Shown: positions 41,763 to 50,610 of the stretch, piece after piece
How positions within the stretch are numbered: position 1 is the first letter of the stretch
Layout: each line of letters starts with the position of its first letter
Assembly (NCBI GenBank): GCA_031181145.1
Contig: JAPSLB010000008.1
Location: 1 to 64,000, forward strand
Reading direction: 5' to 3'
Length of the DNA stretch: 64,000 nucleotides
Source of the DNA: Microvirga sp.
GTDB lineage: Bacteria > Pseudomonadota > Alphaproteobacteria > Rhizobiales > Beijerinckiaceae
Translations under genes and position numbers: made by a program
The notes under the pieces: model-generated
The model's database searches: none
What the model saw: only the letters and a program-made list of their open reading frames with translations
Told to the model about the DNA's origin: nothing

Positions 41763-42291
41763 TGATGTCGCGCCGACACGTCCTGCGGATCGGCGGGGGG
41801 CTCTCCTCGCCGGTCTGGCAGCCCCCCGGTTCACCTTGGCCCACGAATCTGTGGTGATCCGAATGCAGGGCAACTCGGATGGATCGCACGTCTGGTTCGA
41901 TCCGATCGGCCTGCGCATTGAGCCCGGACAGGCGATCCGCTGGCTCAACTTGGATCCCGGCAACTCTCATACGGCCACCGCGTACCATCCGAAGTACTTC
42001 GAGCGCCCTCAACGCATCCCCGAGGGCGCCGAGCCCTGGGACTCTGGCTATCTGCTGCCAGATGAGAGTTTTTTCGTCACGCTCAGGCTGGAAGGGGTCT
42101 ACGACTTCTATTGCGCTCCGCATGAGCATGCCGGGATGGTTGGGCGAATCATCGTCGGTCAACCCGGCAGGTCGCCCGGGGACAGCGTATCGGCACGGCC
42201 GGCATCCGGAGAGCCCATCCCGGAGATTGCCCTTCGGGCCTTCCCATCCGTCGATGATATTATGCGGCGAGGCGTCGTCAGGCCCACATAG
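41759..42291 (+). pseudogene. Cupredoxin-domain protein, frameshift in a G6 run
   Basis: ATG 41759 starts MMMSRRHVLRIGGG, a twin-arginine-like signal (SRRHVLRIGGG). At the G6 run 41795-41800 one G is missing; the rest (ALLAGLAAPRFTLAHESVVI onward) lies in the next frame to 42291. The mature part is a plastocyanin/azurin-like domain with type 1 copper ligands visible as His (GNSHTATAYH), Cys, His and Met (FYCAPHEHAGM). With one more G it would be an intact ~177-residue exported copper protein. A sequencing error, a real mutation or phase variation cannot be told apart here. Coupled to the DUF5602 gene upstream; ECF sigma gene 72 bp downstream. Confidence 0.75.
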
Positions 42292-42363
42292 ATGCCGCTC
42301 ATGGCGGCTCGGGAACCTTTGTCCGGTTGCCCCATCTAATCGGCACAAGACGGGAGCGTCGTC

Positions 42364-43074
42364 ATGCAACAGCTGACAGCCGCATCAATGCATCTGGATA
42401 ATCTTGATGATGGGGCTCTGGTTGAACGGGCACGAAACCGGGACGGGACTGCGGTCCGGCTCATCATGCAGAGGCACAATCGGCGCCTGTTCCGCGTGGC
42501 CCGCAGTGTCCTGGACGATGATGCCGAGGCCGAGGATGTGGTCCAGGAGGCCTACTTTCGCGCTTTCACCCACCTGGATGGCTTCCGGGGTGAGGCGCAG
42601 CTCTCGACCTGGCTCACGCGCATCGCCCTGAACGAGGCGCTGGGACGCCTCCGACAACGGCGTCTGACGGTCGGCTTGAAGGACATCGATGCCATCAATG
42701 ATCAGGGAGAGGCCCGCGTGATCTACCTGCCGTCAGCGCACCAGGACAGCGACCCTGAAGCCGCGGCCGCCCGGGCCGGGGTGCGGCGTTTGCTCGAACG
42801 CGCGGTGGACCAGCTGCCCGATGCATTCCGCATGGTCTTCGTACTCCGGGACATAGAGGAGATGAGCACTGAAGAGACCGCGACTCATCTGGGCCTGCGC
42901 TCCGAGACAGTGAAAACCCGTCTTCACCGAGCTCGGCGCCTCCTGCGGCAGTCCCTCCACGAGACCTTATCCTCCACCTTGGGGGACCTCTTCCCGTGCG
43001 CCGGCGGCCGCTGCACCCGCATCACGGAAGCTGTGCTGACCAAGCTTGGGATCGATCAGCGGCCAGAGGAGTGA
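42364..43074 (+). CDS. ECF-type RNA polymerase sigma factor
   Basis: A 236-residue protein from ATG 42364, with GGGAG seven bases upstream. Region 2 reads LFRVARSVLDDDAEAEDVVQ and AYFRAFTHLDGFRGEAQLSTW; region 4 reads LPDAFRMVFVLRDIEEMSTE and LGLRSETVKTRLHRARRLL. A C-terminal extension has a Cys pair (FPCAGGRCTRITEAVL), as in some sigma factors of the RpoE-like group. It directs RNA polymerase to a stress regulon. No typical anti-sigma gene follows. It lies 72 bp after the cupredoxin frame on the same strand, so the periplasmic proteins may belong to its signalling set (inference). Confidence 0.92.
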   Translation: MQQLTAASMHLDNLDDGALVERARNRDGTAVRLIMQRHNRRLFRVARSVLDDDAEAEDVVQEAYFRAFTHLDGFRGEAQLSTWLTRIALNEALGRLRQRRLTVGLKDIDAINDQGEARVIYLPSAHQDSDPEAAAARAGVRRLLERAVDQLPDAFRMVFVLRDIEEMSTEETATHLGLRSETVKTRLHRARRLLRQSLHETLSSTLGDLFPCAGGRCTRITEAVLTKLGIDQRPEE

Positions 43075-43117
43075 TCACGGCCTAACGACCGATGTTATTC
43101 AGGAAAAGGATTCTCAA

Positions 43118-43545
43118 ATGGACCTGCCCCGACTTGTCGCAGAGGCAATCCTCGCGGATGCTGCCGACGCAGTGGTGGCGACGGATCATAACGGGATCAT
43201 CCGAGTGTGGAATCCCAGGGTAAGCGGATCTTCGGCCATCGTGGCGGCGAGGCGCGCGGCCAGTCGCTGGATCTCATTATTCCCGAGCAGTTGCGTGCGC
43301 GCCATTGGAAAGGCTTTCGCAATATCATGACAACGGGCGAGAGCCGCTACGGCGCAGGTGACCTCCTGTCGGTGCCGGGCATCCGCAAGGACTGACAACG
43401 CATCTCTTTGGAGTTCACCATCGTGCCGCTCAAAGATGAGCAGGGACGGATGCGGGGCATCGCCGCCGTCATGCGTGACGTGACGAGCCGCTTTGCGGAG
43501 ATCAGAAGCCTGAAGCAGAAGCTGACCGAGGCAAGCGCCCCCCGA
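43118..43545 (+). pseudogene. Single-PAS sensor protein with frameshift and stop codon
   Basis: ATG 43118 (AAGGA upstream) starts MDLPRLVAEAILADAADAVV and ATDHNGIIRVWNP. Near 43215 the frame changes to GKRIFGHRGGEARGQSLDLI and HWKGFRNIMTTGESRYG. An in-frame TGA at 43393 interrupts KD-xx-RISLEFTIVPLKDEQG, which then runs to LKQKLTEAS. Restored, it would be a ~140-residue stand-alone PAS protein, a family often found beside ECF sigma or kinase genes. Two independent lesions make a sequencing artefact unlikely. Confidence 0.8.
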
Positions 43546-43891
43546 GACACGGTGAAGACACGTGGCAGGCATCATGCGATACCCAGCGGCGCTCGATCGG
43601 CGCCACTCGGGTCTCCTGGGTTCCCTTGTACGGGATATCTGTCTGGGCGCTGTGGAGGGGTCGAAATCCCAAAACTTGGCTCATGTCAGCTCTGGAGATC
43701 GCCATCCCGGGGACAATAATCTTGACGAGCTGTCGAAATCGACCGAGAACGCCCTACCTGTAGATGTTCGCCACGGGCCCGAGAACCATAGCGTCTCAGT
43801 GTCGATAGACCTGTGTTTCTGCCGAGGTGTCCGGGCGATTGCCGGGTTCGCCGCTGCGAGAGGTAGTTGGCTCAAAGGAAGATGAACTCCG
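43546..43891. other. Intergenic stretch, nothing recognised
   Basis: About 345 bp between the PAS pseudogene and the HWE kinase gene. It should hold the kinase promoter. An open frame at 43562-43885 has no family likeness. Confidence 0.5.
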
Positions 43892-46072
43892 ATGACGGTT
43901 ACCGCTCTTTCCGCCAGCCCACCCTTGCTCCGGTCAAGCTTTCAGGAGCTCGTCACCGTCAGTCAGACCATCCTGGATGTCATGCCCACGGCCCTATATG
44001 TCTGTGCCGCGGACGGGACGATCCTGCGTTACAACCGGCAGGCTGCCGAGCTGTGGGGACGCCAGCCGCGCGTGGGCGAGACCGACGAGCGGTATTGCGG
44101 ATCCTATCGTCTCTACCACCTGGATGGACGCCTGCTCCCCCACGGTGAGACGCCGATGGCCATGGCGCTGCGCACCGGCCAGCCCGCCCATGGACTCGAG
44201 GTCGTGGTCGAGCGACCGGACGGCGGCCGCCGCATCGTGCTGGTCCAGATCGAGGCCCTCCTCGATGAGCACGGCGCCATCCTTGGGGCGATCAACTGCT
44301 TCCAGGACATTTCCGAACGCAAGGCCACGGAGGACGAGCTCCGCCGCAACCGTCAGGACCTTGAGGACTTCTTCGAGAACGGAGCCGTCGGCCTTCATCT
44401 GGTAGCCGCGGACGGGACGATTCTGCGGGCTAACCAGGCGGAACTCGATCTCCTGGGCTATACGGCAGACGAGTACATCGGTCGCCATATCGCAGAATTT
44501 CATGCCGACGCCCCTGTCATCAAGGACATTCTCAGGCGTCTCACCCGAGGAGAAAGGTTGGACAAGTACCCAGCCCGCCTGAAGGCTAAGGACGGTTCGA
44601 TCAAACATGTCCTCATCACGTCCAACGCGCATTTCCAAAATGGCGAGTTCCGCAACACGCGCTGCTTCACTGTTGACGTTACCGAGCGATACAAGGCCGA
44701 TGAGGCCCTGCTGGAGAGCCAACAGCGACTGGCTGTCACCTACGATCAGGCCCCCGTCGGCATTGCCGAGGTGGATGCCGCAGGTCGATTCGTTCGTGTC
44801 AACGCAGCCCTTTCGTCTGTCCTCGGCTATGCTCCCGAGGAACTTGTCGGGCGATCATTCATCGAGCTGACCCACCCTCAGGACAGGGACGCCGACGCAC
44901 AGGATTACGCGCGCCAGGTGCAAGGCGAGATAGCCCATTATTCGACACAGAAGCGTTTCCTGCGCAGGGATGGTGGCGTCGTCTTCGTAAATGTTCTCAG
45001 CTCCTCCGTGCTCGACCAGCAGGGACAGTTCCGCTATGGCGTCCGCGTGATCCAGGACGTGACGGAGCGGCTACAGGCAGAGGAGCGGCTGCGGGAAAGC
45101 GAGCGTCACAACCGTGAACTCCTTGAGGCGCTGCCGGCTGCGATCTACACCACGGATGCGGAGGGCCGGATCAACTACTACAATCAGGCCGCCGTCGCTT
45201 TCTCCGGGAGGAGGCCCATCCTGGGAAGTGATGAGTGGTGCGTGACGTGGCGCCTCTTCACGCCGGACGGTACCCCGCTGCCGCACGATCAATGCCCGAT
45301 GGCTGTTGCCCTGAAGGAGGGCCGCGCTGTTCGCGGTGAGGAGGCGATTGCTGAGCGCCCGGACGGCAGCCGCGTTCCATTCATTCCATTCCCCACACCA
45401 CTGCGGGATGCATCCGGCAACGTCGTCGGCGCAATCAACATGCTGGTGGACATCACGGAGCGAAAGCGAGCCGAGGAGCATCAGAGGGTGCTGATCGACG
45501 AGCTGAACCACCGGGTGAAGAACACGCTGGCGACCGTGCAGTCGATAGCGATCCAGACGATCCGAACCTCGGCCGACATCGAGATTTTCTCCGAGAACTT
45601 TGAGGCTCGCCTTCTGTCCTTGAGCAAGGCCCACGAGCTGCTGACACGCCAAGCGTGGACGGGCGTCAACCTGCGCGACATCATCTGTCAGGAGCTGGAG
45701 CCCTACCACGATGGCTCCGCCTTACGTGTTCGACTGGAAGGCGCGGACCTCATGCTGGAGCCTCGGGTCGGCCTCGCCCTCAGCCTAGTTCTGCATGAAC
45801 TCACCACCAATGCTGCCAAGTATGGCGCTCTGTCGGACGGACAGGGAATCGTCACAGTGCGGTGGACCGCTTCCGAGTCAGGTTCTCCTGACGTCCTGCG
45901 GATCGACTGGATCGAGAGCGGGGGACCGATTGTCACGCCGCCTGCCAAGCGCAGCTTCGGCACCCGCCTGATCGAACGCACCATGACGAAGGATCTTCAA
46001 GGCATGGCTGTGCTAGATTTCGATCCCGCAGGCCTGCGTTGCGTCCTCGAGCTGCCGCTCAATCAGCTCTGA
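43892..46072 (+). CDS. Four-PAS HWE-family sensor histidine kinase
   Basis: A 726-residue soluble kinase. Four PAS units are seen: about 20-145 (LDVMPTALYVCAADGTILRY), 155-275 (NGAVGLHLVAADGTILRANQ), 285-400 (YDQAPVGIAEVDAAGRFVRV) and 410-525 (LEALPAAIYTTDAEGRINYY). The first and fourth share the CGSYRLYHLDGRLLPHGETP-like pattern of PAS_4. The kinase core has the phospho-acceptor His in IDELNHRVKNTLATVQS, then LHELTTNAAKYGAL, and the HWE-type RIDWIESGGP. No membrane segment or HAMP. It probably feeds a response regulator elsewhere; no intact one is adjacent. GGAAG lies upstream of ATG 43892. Confidence 0.92.
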   Translation: MTVTALSASPPLLRSSFQELVTVSQTILDVMPTALYVCAADGTILRYNRQAAELWGRQPRVGETDERYCGSYRLYHLDGRLLPHGETPMAMALRTGQPAHGLEVVVERPDGGRRIVLVQIEALLDEHGAILGAINCFQDISERKATEDELRRNRQDLEDFFENGAVGLHLVAADGTILRANQAELDLLGYTADEYIGRHIAEFHADAPVIKDILRRLTRGERLDKYPARLKAKDGSIKHVLITSNAHFQNGEFRNTRCFTVDVTERYKADEALLESQQRLAVTYDQAPVGIAEVDAAGRFVRVNAALSSVLGYAPEELVGRSFIELTHPQDRDADAQDYARQVQGEIAHYSTQKRFLRRDGGVVFVNVLSSSVLDQQGQFRYGVRVIQDVTERLQAEERLRESERHNRELLEALPAAIYTTDAEGRINYYNQAAVAFSGRRPILGSDEWCVTWRLFTPDGTPLPHDQCPMAVALKEGRAVRGEEAIAERPDGSRVPFIPFPTPLRDASGNVVGAINMLVDITERKRAEEHQRVLIDELNHRVKNTLATVQSIAIQTIRTSADIEIFSENFEARLLSLSKAHELLTRQAWTGVNLRDIICQELEPYHDGSALRVRLEGADLMLEPRVGLALSLVLHELTTNAAKYGALSDGQGIVTVRWTASESGSPDVLRIDWIESGGPIVTPPAKRSFGTRLIERTMTKDLQGMAVLDFDPAGLRCVLELPLNQL

Positions 46073-46883
46073 GGCTCTCGATCTCGGGCTGAGCGGATTG
46101 CACCTCCTCCTGGCGGACGATGAGAGCTGTGTGGCGGCCAGTTCCGCTGGGATATCTGGAGCCTTGAAGCCCATCGAGGCGACGGGTATCGACGTCGTGC
46201 TCGATGGAACGTTTCCGGCGAAAGGTCTTCCCCATCGCGGAGTACCTCCGGATCAACTGATCCCCTTTCGCGTTTCTGAGTACAAGGCTGAAGGTTTACG
46301 ATCCACGCAGAGGCTCTTTGCAGGGTTTGCACGCTCGGCCTCAACGCCGACTAAATCACGGAGGACCGTTTCGGGTCTCAGACAGTCCTTCAGGCACGGT
46401 CGAGTAGAGGCCCGTTTGCTTTGCCTATGCCGAAATTCGACGGAGATCTGTGCTGCGTCGAAAGCAGTCGTTCCTGAGACCCAGAGATCACGTGGGTCCG
46501 CCGCCTCCGGCCAATTGGGAAGGCTCTATGGGCCAGTTACGCGCCAGCGTGCCGAACAAGAAAGTCCCTCAAGTCCTCCGCTGGTCGGCCGAGGAGGCCA
46601 GCAATATACGTGGAGACCCGTGCGTAGCGCCCCTCCCCGATCGAGGCGCACAGCGTCGTGAAGGCGTGGGGCCAGGGATCGTGCATTTCCGCCCAGGCTC
46701 GTCTGAGATAGTCCCCTGGGGAACAGGAAACGTACGGCCATCGCCGACACGTGGATCAGGGGCGTTGCAAACTTCCTGCAGAATTCGATCGGCTTGGCAT
46801 CGGATCGAACAGGTCCCCTGGGCCATCCTATGTCGCCGCCGAAATGCTGGAGGACGGCACCCGGGTTTCTCTATGCCGTGCAC
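46073..46883. other. Long stretch without an intact gene
   Basis: About 810 bp. Just after the kinase, LHLLLADDE and IEATGIDVVLDGTFP (46098-46220, plus) may be a faint relic of a response regulator. On the minus strand a clearer coding relic lies at 46537-46735. Otherwise nothing recognised. Confidence 0.4.
46537..46735 (-). pseudogene. C-terminal relic of an unidentified protein
   Basis: A minus-strand frame reads LRRAWAEMHDPWPHAFTTLC, then ASIGEGRYARVSTYIAGLLG, then RPAEDLRDFLVRHAGA and a TAA at 46537. It has natural-looking composition and helices, but no start codon or ribosome site; the upstream text in this frame meets a stop near 46765. The family is not recognised. Confidence 0.35.
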
Positions 46884-47165
46884 TCATTTTTCAGCATCCG
46901 TCCGACTCGCTTCGGATTGGAGCCTCTCATCGTACCAATCGGTCAAATCGGAAGCGAAATCCTCATCCTGGCCCAAACGTACCAGGAAGGCCGATGCCAG
47001 GAAGAAGTGGAACGGAATATTCGACTGCTCGTCATCGAGCACCGCCTCAACCTCGGGGCTGACAATCAGCTGCCGGCTGATTTGCCCACCCTCGAAGCCG
47101 AGGACGATAGCGACTTGCCCGGGCTCAAGAGCGACCGTTGTCTTCTGGTCCTTGCTGTCGGTCAT
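46884..47165 (-). CDS. Small acidic protein, 93 residues, unknown
   Basis: From ATG 47165 (TGGAGCC upstream; an open frame extends to 47222) the protein reads MTDSKDQKTTVALEPGQVAI, then LGFEGGQISRQLIVSPEVEA, ending in an Asp/Glu-rich tail. It is soluble with a beta-strand-rich first half. No family is recognised. It lies 149 bp downstream of the LemA gene end region on the same strand, reading the same way. Confidence 0.55.
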   Translation of the reverse strand: MTDSKDQKTTVALEPGQVAIVLGFEGGQISRQLIVSPEVEAVLDDEQSNIPFHFFLASAFLVRLGQDEDFASDLTDWYDERLQSEASRTDAEK

Positions 47166-47314
47166 TCGGATGGCTCCATTCCAGGTACAGGGCTTCAACC
47201 AATCAATCCTATGAATAGGCATGCGTTCCCGCTGCTCCCTGCCCGATCCCTTCGGGCTTGGTGCGAAAAGCCTAGGATCGTCAGCCAGCGAAACTCTGGG
47301 AAGAGCCGTTCAGG

Positions 47315-47905
47315 TCAGGGCCTGGAGCGAGACGCAGGACGCTCGAGTTGCGCCTGGGCAAATGCGGCCAGGGGTTTCGCTTCCGGATTGAAAATGGCTG
47401 CGATCCATCCGGCCGGGAACGCACGGAGCTCCTGATTGTGAGCCCGAACGGCGCTGATGAGATCGCTGCGGGCAACGACAATCCTGTCCTCGAGCCGCAG
47501 GAACTCTGTCAATTGCTCTACGAAGCGTGTGTCGCCTGACAGTTCAGGATAGCGCTCGATGGCCTCGTACAACATGCCTAGTGCGGCCGTGAGGCGACGT
47601 TGGGCCTGGACATATTGCCGAAAACGCTCCGGATCGGCGATGAACCCGTCCGCATTCAGGATTCTCACAACCTCGTCGCGGGCAGCCATGATTTCACCGA
47701 GCACCTCGCGCTCGGCTGGGGCGGTCCTTCGTACTGCCTCCACCAGCGGCGGCACCTGGTCGGCCCGCTGCCGATACTGGTTCTGCACCTCGATCCAGGC
47801 GTGCCGGGCCCGCTCTCTGAGGGCAGCCAGATCGTCATGGTCGCAGGCTGCAACGCTGAACATCAGACCGGCGGCAAGGCTCCAAATTCCCAGGCGGGCT
47901 AGCAA
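47315..47905 (-). CDS. LemA-family lipoprotein
   Basis: A lipoprotein signal ends in the lipobox SVAAC. The LemA-type helical domain follows: ARHAWIEVQNQYRQRADQVP, PLVEAVRRTAPAEREVLGEI, then RRLTAALGMLYEAIERYPEL. TTG 47905 has an ideal AGGAG seven bases upstream (196 residues). The alternative GTG at 47935 overlaps the stop of the upstream DUF2934 gene as GTGA but lacks a ribosome site. LemA proteins are anchored in the membrane with a long helical bundle outside; their role is unclear, often linked to envelope stress. Confidence 0.85.
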   Translation of the reverse strand: MLARLGIWSLAAGLMFSVAACDHDDLAALRERARHAWIEVQNQYRQRADQVPPLVEAVRRTAPAEREVLGEIMAARDEVVRILNADGFIADPERFRQYVQAQRRLTAALGMLYEAIERYPELSGDTRFVEQLTEFLRLEDRIVVARSDLISAVRAHNQELRAFPAGWIAAIFNPEAKPLAAFAQAQLERPASRSRP

Positions 47906-47931
47906 CGTTCTCTCCTGCCTGAAAGTGACGG

Positions 47932-48294
47932 TCACTCGTCGGTGTCGTCCGGTACGGAGCGGTTGCTCACCTTCTTGGGGCGCGGAACCTTCCGGTTCCC
48001 GACCTGCGCGATCGCTGGCGTGGCCGATCCCGGCGCCGTGTCCTCGGAACTCGGCTCCGGCTGCTTCTGTGGCGCGTCGCTCAACTCACGCCGTGCTCTG
48101 TACCAGTGGTCCTGCGGATCGCCTGAGCGGCCCTCGCGTTCCCAAATCTCGTAGGCACGGCGCCGGATGCTCTCCTCGTCCATGCCGGCTTGGCCCTCTT
48201 GGCGGGCTCCCTGTGCAGGCTCGTCAAAGATCTGGCGGCCGAGGTCGAGGCCGATACGCGGGGTTGCGTCCGGACCGGTTTTTTCCTGGCTCAT
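47932..48294 (-). CDS. DUF2934 protein
   Basis: A 120-residue protein from ATG 48294 (AGGAG seven bases upstream). Its core IRRRAYEIWEREGRSGDPQD followed by HWYRARREL is the short DUF2934 motif. Flanks are Pro/Ser/Glu-rich and probably disordered. The function of the family is unknown; it is common in rhizobia and their relatives. The stop is just upstream of the LemA start, so the two genes are probably one operon. Confidence 0.8.
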   Translation of the reverse strand: MSQEKTGPDATPRIGLDLGRQIFDEPAQGARQEGQAGMDEESIRRRAYEIWEREGRSGDPQDHWYRARRELSDAPQKQPEPSSEDTAPGSATPAIAQVGNRKVPRPKKVSNRSVPDDTDE

Positions 48295-48394
48295 GATGGC
48301 TCCTGTCCTGCGAGTTCGGGTATCAATGCCCAGGCGCGGGAACATGTTTCCCGTCGGCGTCCAGAAAAACCGCCTTTCCCGGTTCAGGATTCAT

Positions 48395-49201
48395 CTACGG
48401 CATTTGGAGCACTTGGGCCGCGGCTTCGGCCAAGCGCCGGTGAGCCTGAGTTGTCGGGTGAATGCTGTCCCAGAACAGGTGCCCCTCGCAACTCCGGTAC
48501 TGATGACAGGGGGTGACGATATCGGAGAAGCCTGCTGCTGCCGGATCTGCGCTCACGCGTTCCGCCAACTCCCAGACGTCGAGCCGATAGAGCCGCAGCC
48601 CGGTACGGTCGGCAAACTCCGCGAGGGCCCGATCGAGGGCGGCGTTGAAATGCGCCGTCAGCCTGTTTGCCGCTTGGACGGCACCAGGGCCCTGCGCTCG
48701 CACTGCCGGCGTGATTCCGATACCCGGAAGGTTAGGCACGAGAATCTCGCGCGCGCCCTGGCGCGCAAGATCGTCCACGATGCTCCTCAGGGAGGCTACG
48801 GCGGCATCCGCCGCCGAAAAGGACTGGGACTGACCGACAGCAGCCAGCAGGTCGTTGCCCCCTCCGTAGACGATGTGAAGGATCCGTCCCTGCGAACCGG
48901 GCTCCCGCAGATAGGAATCTGCCTGTACCCGCAGACTCGTACCGCCGGAGCGGGGATCGAGACGGGCTCCTCCGACGGCGTAGTTTGTCCCGCCTGCGCG
49001 GCTTGGTTCCAGCGGCACCTGCAGGCGCTTCGCCAGATACTCAACCCAGACGGGGCCGTTCGAGGCGCGTCCCGCATTGCCGTTATCGGACAAGCTGTCA
49101 CCAAAGACCACGACGTGATCGAAGGCAGGAGCGGAATGGGCGGATGGGTTCATGAGGGCAAGGACCGCGACGACAAGAAGGGAATGGATGATGTTCAGCA
49201 T
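48395..49201 (-). CDS. Exported SGNH/GDSL hydrolase
   Basis: A 268-residue protein with a signal peptide (LNIIHSLLVVAVLALMNPSAHS). SGNH blocks are all present: block I VVFGDSLSDNGN (catalytic Ser), block II with GGTNYAVGGAR (Gly), block III YGGGNDLL (Asn) and block V LFWDSIHPTTQAH (Asp and His). It is an esterase/lipase of the GDSL type acting in the periplasm or outside. The substrate is unknown. It lies 33 bp downstream of the P450 gene, same strand, so probably one operon, which hints at lipid substrates. Confidence 0.9.
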   Translation of the reverse strand: MLNIIHSLLVVAVLALMNPSAHSAPAFDHVVVFGDSLSDNGNAGRASNGPVWVEYLAKRLQVPLEPSRAGGTNYAVGGARLDPRSGGTSLRVQADSYLREPGSQGRILHIVYGGGNDLLAAVGQSQSFSAADAAVASLRSIVDDLARQGAREILVPNLPGIGITPAVRAQGPGAVQAANRLTAHFNAALDRALAEFADRTGLRLYRLDVWELAERVSADPAAAGFSDIVTPCHQYRSCEGHLFWDSIHPTTQAHRRLAEAAAQVLQMP

Positions 49202-49234
49202 GGGACTAGCCTGTTTGTAATCTCCACTGCGAAG

Positions 49235-50482
49235 TCACAGGCCTCGCACATCGTCGATGCGGAATTGGCTTTTGGGGATCGCAGGCATTCTTGACAGGTC
49301 GACGCGGAGGTCCTGCGGCGGCACCCGGTAGCTCATCTCCCGCGTCAGCAGGCGCATCGCCGTTTTCAGCAGTTCCACGGTAATCCATTCACCCGCGCAT
49401 CGGTGACCGGCGATATGGTCACCGCCGCCTTGCGGGATGAAGCTGTAGGCATTCCCGTCCCAGTGGCGGAAACGCTCGGGCCGAAAACGGCCCGGCTCAT
49501 GCCAAGAACGAGGATCGTGGTTGGTGCCGTACAGATCCAGGATGACCCACTCCCCCTGCTCGAAGCGACGGCCCCTCCATGCGAATTCCTGCAGAACCCG
49601 TCCCGCCACGACCGGGAAGAACGGATAGTAACGCCGGACCTCCTGCACGAAGAATTCTAGGTATTCATCGTCGCCCGCCTGGAGCCTCTCTCGACATTCA
49701 GGATGATCGTGCAGGGCCAAGGCTCCGAATGTGATGTAGCGGGCGACCGCTACGGTCGGCCGCAGCACATTGATCAGTTCCACCGCGGCCGTCGACCTGT
49801 CCAAGAGCTTTCCTTCGAGGTCACGGTGCCGCGCGATGACATGAGCCGCGGCTCCGTCGGAAGGCCCGATTTCCCCCGAACGCAGCTTCTCCACGACACC
49901 ACGGGCCCAACGCTCGGTCCGCCGCCGCATGAGCATGCCGCGCCAGTTCCGCGGCCCCACGGCTCCGGCCCCATCGATCATGGCAGCGAACTCCCGTGTC
50001 CGCGCGGAGGCCTCGCTCCCGGTCAACGGAACCCCGGCCCAGTTGCAGACCGCACCGCAAAGGACATCCTCCACCTCCTGGTGAAGCACGATCTCGTCCG
50101 CATCCCGCCAGCGAGCAATGCGCGATCGCCATTCGTCCGCCACGAGATCCGACAGGCGCCGTATGGCAGTCGGCGTCATCAATGACATGAGCATCTGCTT
50201 GCGGTGCCGGTGTGCTGCGCCATCAAGAACTTGAGCACTGCTCTGATCCTGCAGCAGCCAGAGAGTTGGTTTCGGCAATGCCTGTTTGCGAGTGAAGCGG
50301 CCGGGCTCATAGAATTCCCTGGCGGCTTCCGCCCCCATCATGCAGACAGCCTTGGCGAGCATGATCCGCGTCTCGAAGAGGTCGGATTGAAAGCGCTCGC
50401 AACGCGTCGAGATGAAGGCATAGCCCTCGCTCAGAAAGGCCCTCGTACTGTCCAGGCTCTTTTCACGCGGGATTGCAGTCAT
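49235..50482 (-). CDS. CYP152-type cytochrome P450 (fatty-acid peroxygenase)
   Basis: A 415-residue P450 from ATG 50482. The I-helix segment VLRPTVAVARYITFGALAL lacks the usual acid-alcohol pair and instead has the Arg-Pro pair of CYP152 enzymes, where the substrate carboxylate helps activate H2O2. Other marks are FVQEVRRYYPFFP (K-helix ExxR), RFRPERFRHWDG and the haem-ligand loop FIPQGGGDHIAGHRCAGEW with the Cys thiolate. CYP152 members hydroxylate or decarboxylate fatty acids using peroxide and need no redox partner, and none is encoded nearby. A GDSL hydrolase gene follows by 33 bp. Confidence 0.9.
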   Translation of the reverse strand: MTAIPREKSLDSTRAFLSEGYAFISTRCERFQSDLFETRIMLAKAVCMMGAEAAREFYEPGRFTRKQALPKPTLWLLQDQSSAQVLDGAAHRHRKQMLMSLMTPTAIRRLSDLVADEWRSRIARWRDADEIVLHQEVEDVLCGAVCNWAGVPLTGSEASARTREFAAMIDGAGAVGPRNWRGMLMRRRTERWARGVVEKLRSGEIGPSDGAAAHVIARHRDLEGKLLDRSTAAVELINVLRPTVAVARYITFGALALHDHPECRERLQAGDDEYLEFFVQEVRRYYPFFPVVAGRVLQEFAWRGRRFEQGEWVILDLYGTNHDPRSWHEPGRFRPERFRHWDGNAYSFIPQGGGDHIAGHRCAGEWITVELLKTAMRLLTREMSYRVPPQDLRVDLSRMPAIPKSQFRIDDVRGL

Positions 50483-50610
50483 CAAAGATCCCCGGGGTGG
50501 GCTGTCGTTCTCTCACCAGGCCCCGAGGAGCCAAGAAGTTTCCAGGCTAAAGCCAAGATTGTGCGATCCCGCCGGACTGATCAGCAGGCGGCCGTTTCTC
50601 CGCCCCGCCT

